64,000 nt of DNA from assembly GCA_029260015.1 (NCBI GenBank), contig JAJDEB010000032.1, positions 124,001 through 188,000 on the forward strand, in the 5' to 3' direction. Below the pieces are notes generated by a model that was given only the letters and a program-made list of their open reading frames with translations, ran no database searches and was not told the DNA's origin. Position numbers and translations under genes: made by a program. Positions 54,895-62,278 of this stretch are shown here, in pieces (position 1 is the first letter of the stretch; each line of letters opens with the position of its first letter). The stretch is from Phycisphaerae bacterium (lineage in GTDB: Bacteria > Planctomycetota > Phycisphaerae > UBA1845).

Positions 54895-54932
54895 TTAGAT
54901 CGCGATGATTCGGACTGAAAGGTAGTGCGGTT

Positions 54933-55127
54933 GTGATCGTTGTGACCAAACTCAATGACCATGCGGTTGTCGTGAATGCGGAGTTGATCAAATTGATCGA
55001 AGCGACGCCCGATACGCTGATTACGCTAGTTTCTGGCGATCACTTCATGGTCAAGGAAAGCGTGGAGGAAGTTGTCGAGCGGGCTGTCGAGTACGCTCGT
55101 CGGGTGCGGAATTTTCAGGTGGTTTAA
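54933..55127 (+). CDS. flbD: FlbD-family flagellar protein
   Basis: This 64-residue protein matches the small FlbD/SwrD family found between hook and motor genes in Bacillus and spirochaetes: IVVTKLNDHAVVVNAELIKLIEATPDTLITLVSGDHFMVKES. SwrD of Bacillus raises motor torque, but the biochemical role is not settled. Start is GTG 54933. Location between flgE and motA is the classical position. Confidence 0.92.
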   Translation: MIVVTKLNDHAVVVNAELIKLIEATPDTLITLVSGDHFMVKESVEEVVERAVEYARRVRNFQVV

Positions 55128-55226
55128 TCGGACGTTGGTCGTCAGCTAACTTCGGAGTTGGCGAAAGTCGATAGCAGAGTTGATGGTGCGCAGCCGCGGA
55201 TTCGGTCGGCGCTTTGGAATGGTCTT

Positions 55227-56006
55227 ATGGATATTGCCACAATTATTGGCCTGATTGCAGGCAGCGGTTTGATTCTTTGGGGCATGGTGTCAGGTGCCAC
55301 CCTGTCGATGTTCGTTGACTATCCTTCGGTCGCGATCGTCATCGGTGGTGCGTGCTCGACTGCAATGATCAGCTTCCCGCTGAAGGACGTGTTCAAGATC
55401 GCGAAGGTTGTCAAACATTCGCTCTTGTTCAAGACGCGCGACAAGACGGCGCTGATCAAGGAACTGGTTCACTACGCTGAAGTTGCGCGTCGTGACGGTA
55501 TTCTCTCGCTCGAAAATTCGGTGCGCGAGATGGACGACGAATTTCTGGTTTCCGGTATTCAGATGGCTGTCGATGGAACTGACCCGGAACTCATCGAGGT
55601 TGTACTTGAGAGCGAAGTCGAAGCGATTGAAGATCGACATGCTCAAGGCAAAGCATTGTTCGACAACATCGGACGATTCGCGCCGGCATTTGGCATGATC
55701 GGGACGCTCATCGGTTTGGTGAAGATGTTGGCGAACATGGACGATCCGAGCAAGATCGGTGCAGGTATGGCCGTCGCCCTTTTGACCACGATGTATGGTG
55801 CGCTGGTTGCGAACCTGATCGCGCTGCCCATAGCCGAAAAACTTGGTCGGCGTAGCGCAGAAGAGATCATGATCAAGAACATCATTGTCCGCGGCGTCAT
55901 GGCAATACAATCGGGTGATAACCCCCGCGTGGTCGAACAGAAACTATTGACATTCCTTCCGGTGTCGCAGCGACCGGCGTCGGACGAGACGGCTGAAGCA
56001 GCATAG
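55227..56006 (+). CDS. motA: Flagellar stator protein MotA
   Basis: MotA forms the five-subunit rotating ring of the proton or sodium driven stator. From ATG 55227 the product is 259 residues with four membrane helices. Motifs are MDIATIIGLIAGSGLILWG, the cytoplasmic loop YAEVARRDGILSLEN, the AFGMIGTLIGLVKMLANMDDPSKIGAGMAVALLTT pore region and LPIAEKLGRRSAEE. The TTG at 55158 would add 23 residues and overlaps its own GGAG; the usual MotA start coincides with ATG 55227. Confidence 0.94.
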   Translation: MDIATIIGLIAGSGLILWGMVSGATLSMFVDYPSVAIVIGGACSTAMISFPLKDVFKIAKVVKHSLLFKTRDKTALIKELVHYAEVARRDGILSLENSVREMDDEFLVSGIQMAVDGTDPELIEVVLESEVEAIEDRHAQGKALFDNIGRFAPAFGMIGTLIGLVKMLANMDDPSKIGAGMAVALLTTMYGALVANLIALPIAEKLGRRSAEEIMIKNIIVRGVMAIQSGDNPRVVEQKLLTFLPVSQRPASDETAEAA

Positions 56007-56021
56007 AACTGGTAACGATTC

Positions 56022-56780
56022 ATGGCGCGTAAGAAAAAACAAGCACAAGCAGAAGCCGGCGCACCAGAATGGATGGTGACGTTTGGTGACATGATGTCGC
56101 TGCTATTGTGCTTTTTCGTCATCATCGTGTCGATGAGCGAAATCAAGAAGGACGAGAAGTTTCAGCAGGTGATGCAATCGCTGCGCAAGGCGTTCGGAAA
56201 TTCGGGAGAGATTCACGCGGTGATTTCGGAGCCGCTCGATCCGAATTCGCTGCTGCAAAAGTTGCAGGAAATTGTGATACCGCCCAAGCCCGATCGCGGT
56301 GATGCCGACGACCCGGGGATTCAGGGCAGGGTGTTTCGTGTCACCGATGTGCGCGAAGGCATTCATGTGGAGATTGGTGGGCGCATCACGTTTGATCGAT
56401 TCAGTGATGTTCTCAAGCCAGAGGCTGAGCGTTTGATTGAGCAGGTGGCAGCGAAAACAGTGGGGCACAATACCATCATCAAAATCACCGGGCATACAAC
56501 GCGCGAGCCGCTGCCAAAGGATACTGCGTGGAGTGATCAGTGGGCGCTCTCTTACGCCCGGGCGGAAGCTGTCAAGAGGGTACTGGTGAGAAACGGAATA
56601 CGGCCAGCCCGATTGCGTCTTGTGGCTGCTGGTGCAGAAGCCCCGGTGCTTCGGCAGGCTTATGAAGAACGCGAAATGGCGCTGAATCGACGGGTCGAGG
56701 TTGTCGTGACCGAAGCCACTATTGAGGATCACACCGAGTCAGAAAAGAAGAATGAGATGCAGGAGATGAACAATGGCTGA
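56022..56780 (+). CDS. motB: Flagellar stator protein MotB (OmpA family)
   Basis: MotB anchors the stator to peptidoglycan and carries the ion-binding aspartate. In the 252-residue product a basic start (MARKKKQ) is followed by PEWMVTFGDMMSLLLCFFVII. The ion-site Asp is Asp23. A plug region and a C-terminal OmpA/peptidoglycan-binding domain (about 115-235, with ITFDRFSDVLKPEA, ITGHTTREP and LNRRVEVVV) follow. It overlaps fliL by eight bases. Confidence 0.95.
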   Translation: MARKKKQAQAEAGAPEWMVTFGDMMSLLLCFFVIIVSMSEIKKDEKFQQVMQSLRKAFGNSGEIHAVISEPLDPNSLLQKLQEIVIPPKPDRGDADDPGIQGRVFRVTDVREGIHVEIGGRITFDRFSDVLKPEAERLIEQVAAKTVGHNTIIKITGHTTREPLPKDTAWSDQWALSYARAEAVKRVLVRNGIRPARLRLVAAGAEAPVLRQAYEEREMALNRRVEVVVTEATIEDHTESEKKNEMQEMNNG

Positions 56781-57306
56781 TCAGCCAGAAAATGTTGACG
56801 CGTCAGCAGCCTCATCTGGTGGCGGTAAGAAGAAGCTCAAGGTGATGATTCTTGTCTTCGGACTGTTGGGTCTCGAGGGCGGTGGAATCTTCCTGGCGAC
56901 GAAGATGATGTACAACAAGCCCGACGCGGCAAAGGGGGCTGTGGAAGTGACCGATCAGGAAAAGCGTCTGCAGTCGCTCAAGGATCAGGTTGAAATTGTG
57001 CTGCCCGAATTCAACGCTTACAACAAACGGGACGGCCGACTGTTTCTTTATAATCTGCAAGTCACAATCCGTGTTCAATCTGAGAAAAAAGACGAGATCG
57101 AAGAAATTATCGAGCTGCGCGAATCCACAATAAAGGACCGTTTCAATACTGTTATCCGCAGTGCGGACTCCAAATTCCTCAATGAGCCCGAGTTGCAGAC
57201 CATTCGCAGGCAGCTTCAGCACGAACTTGAGGACATCGTAGGCGACGATCAGGTCATCCAGGAATTGCTGATTCCGAAGTTCTTTCAGTCTCCTGCAAAC
57301 GTTTAA
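56773..57306 (+). CDS. fliL: Flagellar basal-body-associated protein FliL
   Basis: FliL rings the stator and stabilises its active form. The 177-residue product has one membrane helix (about residues 23-43) and a periplasmic SPFH-like domain (LFLYNLQVTIRVQSEKKDEIEEIIELRESTIKDRF and ELQTIRRQLQHELEDIV). It overlaps motB (ATG 56773), so translation is coupled. Next comes fliN; fliM, which normally follows fliL, is not present. Confidence 0.93.
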   Translation: MADQPENVDASAASSGGGKKKLKVMILVFGLLGLEGGGIFLATKMMYNKPDAAKGAVEVTDQEKRLQSLKDQVEIVLPEFNAYNKRDGRLFLYNLQVTIRVQSEKKDEIEEIIELRESTIKDRFNTVIRSADSKFLNEPELQTIRRQLQHELEDIVGDDQVIQELLIPKFFQSPANV

Positions 57307-57414
57307 TTACGGTTGCCCCACCTGCAGTACCGATAATACACGTGCGCTAGACGGAGCGATTGCGAATGCCGCAGTTGCCCAGCACGTTATTGTCTTGATA
57401 CGAGCCATTCGGTA

Positions 57415-58101
57415 ATGGACCAGAACGAAATCGATGCCCTGATGGGTGGTGATTCCGACGACGGTGACTCCAGCGATGGGGACTCCGGTGAACTGTCGCA
57501 GGCAGATATCGATGCGGCGATGGGTGGAGCATCAACCCCACCTGTCGAAGCAAACGAATCGACCGACGACGATTCAGGATTCAGCCAAGCCGACATTGAC
57601 GCACTAATGGGCGGTGCGCCTTCGGGCGACGATTCTGCCAACACCGGCGCCGCGCCTGCACCAGCTGCTGAAGAACCCGCGCTCGATTCAGAAGGTCGTC
57701 CCCTAGACGAAATGGGCGCTGCAATGGCGGCGGCTATTGCAGAAGAAAAGGCGGCTGCCGCGCAATCGCCCAAGCCCGCAGACCTTCCGGTCAAAGAGAT
57801 TGAACTTCCGTCATTCGATCAGGAAGAAGTCTACACCGAGTATTTACAACCGCTAAGCCTGCTTCATGACGTGCAGCTTCACGTCAAGATCGAACTTGGA
57901 CGCACGCGTATGTTTGTAGAAGACGTGCTTCGTTTGAGTGAAGGCAGCGTTGTCGAACTTGATCGACTGGCGGGTGATCCGGTGGATGTGTTTGTCAACG
58001 ATCGTTTGATCGCCAGGGGAGAAGTGCTGGTTCTTAACGACAATTTCTGTATTCGCGTCAGTGAAATCATTTCAAACTCGGAAGACCGGGCGGCTGGCTG
58101 A
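57415..58101 (+). CDS. fliN: Flagellar motor switch protein FliN with three FliM-like CheY-docking motifs
   Basis: FliN builds the bottom of the C ring. The C-terminal SpoA domain (about residues 148-222: [24 protein letters not shown]..., [22 protein letters not shown]) is typical. The 228-residue length is about 100 more than simple FliN. The extension holds three near-identical motifs: [12 protein letters not shown] (1-12), [12 protein letters not shown] (27-38) and [12 protein letters not shown] (56-67), spaced by acidic linkers. This is the LSQxEIDALL peptide that, at the FliM N terminus, binds CheY-P. No CheC-like middle domain is present, so it is neither FliM nor a Bacillus FliY. It occupies the fliM-fliN place in the operon. 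Confidence 0.92.
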   Translation: MDQNEIDALMGGDSDDGDSSDGDSGELSQADIDAAMGGASTPPVEANESTDDDSGFSQADIDALMGGAPSGDDSANTGAAPAPAAEEPALDSEGRPLDEMGAAMAAAIAEEKAAAAQSPKPADLPVKEIELPSFDQEEVYTEYLQPLSLLHDVQLHVKIELGRTRMFVEDVLRLSEGSVVELDRLAGDPVDVFVNDRLIARGEVLVLNDNFCIRVSEIISNSEDRAAG

Positions 58102-58146
58102 TTGAGCCAACCGTGATCTTCACTCAATTCAAAAGCGAGGTGTCGA

Positions 58147-59109
58147 ATGGAGTCGACGAAACGTTTTGCAATCACTTTCGCAGCGACGGTGGCATTGTTT
58201 GCATTGCCCGTACGCGCTGAGGATCAAACCCGTGCCAATACTGGCGTCGAACTGCGTGAGGTTGTGGCAGAGCAGGACGAACGCGTATTCGCGGAAGCAG
58301 ATACCGGCGAAATGGCTTACGACGTTGACCAGGATGCGCCATCGCAAATCGGTGCCAAAGTGAATCCTGAGGTTGAATACACGCCTGAGCAAACCGCAGC
58401 CGAAAATCGTGATGTATATGAAGACGAGCAGGCCTTCGCGGGTGAAATTGAGGAATCGCTGATTCCGCGAAAAGGTAGTAGCGTTTCTTCAAGTGAGATT
58501 GTGCGGGCAGGTCAAACGAGTGTGCCCTGGTATCGTAGCCCGTTTGCGGCGCTGCTGGTTGTGTTGGGTGTGATCGGCGCGGTGGCGGCTGGCGTGAAGC
58601 GCTGGGTTCCTGCTGCACGGGCGGTCACGTCTGAGCAGTTGCGGGTGGTGGGCCGGACGGCGATTTCGTCGAAGCAGTCAGCCGTCCTGCTGCACGTCGG
58701 CAAACGCGTTGTGCTGCTCGGTGTGACGCCTGAAAGTGTCAACACATTGTCGGAAATCACCGACGAGTCGGAAGTCGCGCAGTTGGTCGGGCGATCAAAG
58801 TCCGACGACGCGAAAGCGCAAGGCTTCGATGCTGCGACGATAGCTTCAGAACTTCCTTCACCGAGCGGATTCGATTCCGCGTTGGCCCGCGAGATTGAAC
58901 AGTACGATGATGTGCAAGTGACCGCGTCGCATCCAGAGGTTGAGGATACGGCTTCAATTGAAACATCCGATACGACAGAGCTACCTCAAGAAGAAGAAAT
59001 TACGGCGACGTCTGAATCAACACCGGCAGCTACCAAGAAATCCAACGGTCAGCCGCCCAAGCATCTGAATGATTTGCTGGCTCGTCTGCGATCGTTTCAG
59101 AAGTCGTAG
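58147..59109 (+). CDS. fliO: FliO-like flagellar biosynthesis protein
   Basis: FliO helps assemble the FliP-FliR export-gate core. The 320-residue protein is large for FliO. It has a signal peptide (about 1-24) and a periplasmic acidic region of about 105 residues. A membrane helix (about 131-152) and the conserved FliO domain, LRVVGRTAISSKQSAVLLHVGKRVVLLGVTPESVNTLSEI (about 162-205), follow. A long acidic Ser/Thr-rich cytoplasmic tail ends LNDLLARLRSFQKS. The order fliN-fliO-fliP supports the call. Confidence 0.88.
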   Translation: MESTKRFAITFAATVALFALPVRAEDQTRANTGVELREVVAEQDERVFAEADTGEMAYDVDQDAPSQIGAKVNPEVEYTPEQTAAENRDVYEDEQAFAGEIEESLIPRKGSSVSSSEIVRAGQTSVPWYRSPFAALLVVLGVIGAVAAGVKRWVPAARAVTSEQLRVVGRTAISSKQSAVLLHVGKRVVLLGVTPESVNTLSEITDESEVAQLVGRSKSDDAKAQGFDAATIASELPSPSGFDSALAREIEQYDDVQVTASHPEVEDTASIETSDTTELPQEEEITATSESTPAATKKSNGQPPKHLNDLLARLRSFQKS

Positions 59110-59167
59110 TCAAAGCAGAATTTGATAGACCGACGTTTGATAATTCGTTGGCGCTAAGGAGTAGCGC

Positions 59168-60013
59168 ATGTATTTCGAGCATGGATGCTCACATCGCAGT
59201 CGATGGTTGATGTTCGCACTGATCGTGTTGGTTTTGGTCAGTGTCGCGACACCGGCGATTGCGCAGACGTCACCGGGTGTCGGCAACTCAGCCGGTATCG
59301 ACAATCCGGTTGGCATTCCAGACTTGCGCGGCGTGCTGCCGGCGGCTGACAGCGCCAAAGGCGTAACCTCCACGCTTCAAATCCTGGTCTTGATGACGGT
59401 GCTGACGCTTGTTCCGGCGCTGCTCATTTTGATGACGAGCTTCACGCGGATCATCGTGGTGCTGGCCCTTCTTCGACAAGCTCTCGCCACCCCGCAGTTG
59501 CCCCCGAGTCAGGTGCTGCTCGGTCTTTCCATGTTCATCACGATTGCGGTGATGGCCCCCACGTTCGACAAAGTCTACAGCGAAGCCGTTACGCCATATC
59601 TGGAAAAAGAACTTTCGCAGCGGGAAGCCTTGGAAATCGGGATGGGGCACATGCGCGATTTCATGTATCGCCAGATCGAAGCATCTGAAAACCACGAAGA
59701 TATTTATCTGTTTGAAGAGTACCGGCGGGGGGCACCCATTCCGGAAGATGAAAGTTTGCGGTTAGCCGACGTCAAAACGACTTCGCTGATTCCGGCATTT
59801 ATCCTGAGCGAATTGAAGACGGCGTTTGTCATGGGGTTTCGGATTTACCTTCCGTTCCTCGTGATCGACATGGTCATCGCTTCAATCTTGATTTCAATGG
59901 GCATGATGATGTTGCCACCGGTGCTGATCTCGTTGCCGTTTAAGTTGTTGCTCTTTGTGTTGGCTGACGGTTGGCACCTTATTGTGCAGTCACTGTTGTA
60001 TAGCTTCTTGTAA
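59168..60013 (+). CDS. fliP: Flagellar export-gate protein FliP
   Basis: FliP forms the pentameric core of the export gate. The 281-residue product has a cleavable signal sequence (VLVSVATPAIAQ) and the motifs LLILMTSFTRIIVVLALLRQAL, FVMGFRIYLPFLVIDMV and SILISMGMMMLPPVLISLPFKLLLFV, which are highly conserved in FliP. fliQ follows after 50 bases. Confidence 0.97.
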   Translation: MYFEHGCSHRSRWLMFALIVLVLVSVATPAIAQTSPGVGNSAGIDNPVGIPDLRGVLPAADSAKGVTSTLQILVLMTVLTLVPALLILMTSFTRIIVVLALLRQALATPQLPPSQVLLGLSMFITIAVMAPTFDKVYSEAVTPYLEKELSQREALEIGMGHMRDFMYRQIEASENHEDIYLFEEYRRGAPIPEDESLRLADVKTTSLIPAFILSELKTAFVMGFRIYLPFLVIDMVIASILISMGMMMLPPVLISLPFKLLLFVLADGWHLIVQSLLYSFL

Positions 60014-60063
60014 CGTAAGCTCCGCCGCAGTTTGCATACTGCGTCGCACCGGAATCGATCGCA

Positions 60064-60324
60064 ATGGAATTTACCGAAGCACTCGACATGGGACGCAACG
60101 CGTTCATGATGGCGCTGATGACTGCCGCCCCTATCTTGTTGATCGGGCTGGCAGTCGGTTTGGTCATTTCCCTGTTCCAGGCGGTTACCCAGCTACAGGA
60201 GCAGACGTTGACGTTCGTTCCCAAGATAGCCGCAATGATCGTTGCCGCAATGTTTTTCATCCCGTGGATTGCTGCGCGGATGCTTGAATACACGCAAGAG
60301 CTATTCACGTTCAACCAATGGTAA
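60064..60324 (+). CDS. fliQ: Flagellar export-gate protein FliQ
   Basis: FliQ is a two-helix export-gate subunit. The 86-residue size and the motifs PILLIGLAVGLVISLFQAVTQLQEQTLTFVPK are typical of the family. fliR starts six bases after its stop. Confidence 0.96.
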   Translation: MEFTEALDMGRNAFMMALMTAAPILLIGLAVGLVISLFQAVTQLQEQTLTFVPKIAAMIVAAMFFIPWIAARMLEYTQELFTFNQW

Positions 60325-60330
60325 ACGCGC

Positions 60331-61119
60331 ATGGCCAACGACGACATCTTCATGCTGCTTACGCGCGGTCCGCTCTTTCTGCCGCTGTACGCGCTGGTCA
60401 TGTTTCGCATCAGCGGACTTATGATCGCAGCGCCGGTCTTTGGCAGTTCGACAGTTCCGACGCGCGTGCGTATCGGGTTGGCTGCGGTGATTGCGCTGGC
60501 GATGTTTCCCGTTGTCGCACCGACGTTGCCGACCGACTTGAGCCTCGCATCCGGAATCGTCGGTGTGTTCGGCGAGTTGATCATCGGACTCGTGCTGGGA
60601 TTGACCACCACGATCGTATTTACCGGAATCCAACTCGCGGGCATGGTCATTGGCCAACAAGCCGGTCTTGGTCTGGGTCAGGTGTTCAACCCCGCCCTGG
60701 ATTCAAACACGACGATCATCGGTCAGTTATTCTTTCTGGTGGCTTTGACCTCGTTCATCTTGATGGGCGGACATCGCGAATTGATGCGGGCGCTGCTCGA
60801 CACGTTTTCGACCATTCCGGTGATGTCGTATCGCGCCGAACCGAAAATCCTAAGCTTGCTCGCCGATGTGCTGACTGCGAGTGTGGTGACGGCATTGCGA
60901 CTCGTCGCACCGGTGTTGATGTCGCTGTTCATCACGACGCTCGTACTTGGGTTCGTATCCAGAACGATGCCACAGATGAATATTCTGTCCGTCGGGTTTG
61001 TCGTGCGGACGCTGGTAGCACTCGGCGTTGCAGGACTCGGGCTTTCCGCCGCCGACGGACTCTTTGATTCCGTATTCTCACAAACGATTTCAGACAGCAG
61101 GTTGATTTTCAAACGGTAA
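60331..61119 (+). CDS. fliR: Flagellar export-gate protein FliR
   Basis: FliR completes the FliP5-FliQ4-FliR1 export gate. The 262-residue product has about six hydrophobic helices and family motifs (MFRISGLMIAAPVFGSSTVPTRVRIGLA, QLAGMVIGQQAGLGLGQVFNPALD, ILSVGFVVRTLVALG). An overlapping frame (60318-61067) on the same strand is a shadow. flhB follows after 59 bases. Confidence 0.95.
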   Translation: MANDDIFMLLTRGPLFLPLYALVMFRISGLMIAAPVFGSSTVPTRVRIGLAAVIALAMFPVVAPTLPTDLSLASGIVGVFGELIIGLVLGLTTTIVFTGIQLAGMVIGQQAGLGLGQVFNPALDSNTTIIGQLFFLVALTSFILMGGHRELMRALLDTFSTIPVMSYRAEPKILSLLADVLTASVVTALRLVAPVLMSLFITTLVLGFVSRTMPQMNILSVGFVVRTLVALGVAGLGLSAADGLFDSVFSQTISDSRLIFKR

Positions 61120-61178
61120 CCCTCGTCGAAACACGATTGCCAGACACACAAGAACGACAGACACAAAAGTAGAGATCG

Positions 61179-62264
61179 ATGGCCGACCACGCTGGAGAAA
61201 AAACAGAAGCCGCAACACCCAAACGCCGGCAGGAAGCCCGCGAAAAGGGGCAGGTTGCTAAGAGTCAAGATCTGTCGGCGGCGATCGTGACGCTGGCGGC
61301 GCTGCTGGGGATTCAGTTCCTGGGCCCGGCGATGTGGCAGAAGTTGCTCGGTCTGATGGAGTTGGGGCTTGCGACACCCGAATCGCTGACCGGTGGCGAC
61401 TTAAGTTCGCTGGCTGGGGCGTTTGCGAGCGTGATGATGTGGATGTTGATTCCGATTTTAGTGATCGTCTTTGTGGCTGCGCTGGTGACGTTGTATTGGC
61501 AGGTCGGGTGGCTCTTTACTTGGCATCCGGTCACACCAACGTTATCGAAAATCAATCCGCTGCAAGGCATCAAGCGAATGTTTTCACCCAGGACAGCCGT
61601 CGCCACTGCTATCAACATTGGCAAAATGACGCTGATGATCGGTGTCGTTTACTGGACCGTTTCCAGCACGATCAACCAAATCCTGTTCGCGTCGAGCATG
61701 GCCTACATCGACATTTATCGATTGGCGGCTGCGATGGTATTCGACATTGGTTTGCGACTGGCGACCGTGATGCTGATTCTCGCGCTGATCGATTATACCT
61801 ATCAAAAGCGCCGCCACGAAAAAGACCTTCGCATGAGCAAAGAAGAAGTTCGCGAAGAACTCAAGCACATGGAAGGCGACCCGCTGATGAAACGACGCCG
61901 CCGCGAAGTGCAAATGAAACTCGCGATGCAGCGAATGCAAGCGGACGTGCCCAAAGCCGACGTGATCATTACCAACCCGACGCACTTGTCGATCGCACTG
62001 CGCTACGACGCCGAAACCATGGTTGCACCCAAGGTCATCGCCAAAGGTGCGGATTGGATGGCGATGCGCATTCGACAGATCGCCTCTGCCAACGCGGTGC
62101 CGATCGTCGAACGCAAGGAACTCGCCCGCATGATGTATGACGTGGTCGAAGTCGGGCAGGAAGTTCCACACCGTTTCTACGAAGCCATCGCGGAAGTGTT
62201 GGCATACGTTTACGAACTCTCGGGAAAGCGGTTGGGACCGCGACCGGTTTCATTGGCGTCATAG
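61179..62264 (+). CDS. flhB: Flagellar export switch protein FlhB
   Basis: FlhB controls substrate-specificity switching together with FliK. The 361-residue product starts EKTEAATPKRRQEAREKGQVAKSQDL, has four membrane helices in residues 30-215, and carries the NPTH self-cleavage motif at residues 266-269 (ITNPTHLSIALRY). The C-terminal cytoplasmic domain follows (AKGADWMAMRIRQIA, VPIVERKELAR). flhA begins 14 bases after its stop. Confidence 0.97.
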   Translation: MADHAGEKTEAATPKRRQEAREKGQVAKSQDLSAAIVTLAALLGIQFLGPAMWQKLLGLMELGLATPESLTGGDLSSLAGAFASVMMWMLIPILVIVFVAALVTLYWQVGWLFTWHPVTPTLSKINPLQGIKRMFSPRTAVATAINIGKMTLMIGVVYWTVSSTINQILFASSMAYIDIYRLAAAMVFDIGLRLATVMLILALIDYTYQKRRHEKDLRMSKEEVREELKHMEGDPLMKRRRREVQMKLAMQRMQADVPKADVIITNPTHLSIALRYDAETMVAPKVIAKGADWMAMRIRQIASANAVPIVERKELARMMYDVVEVGQEVPHRFYEAIAEVLAYVYELSGKRLGPRPVSLAS

Positions 62265-62278
62265 GAGAGCGCAAGTAG

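Noticed and set aside
57307..57414. A possible remnant of fliM between fliL and fliN
   Set aside because: Only 108 bases, without any frame resembling FliM; the order appears to be clean fliL-fliN.
60318..61067. 249-codon + frame overlapping fliR
   Set aside because: Highly basic, no homology-like pattern; fliR in the other frame has all family motifs.
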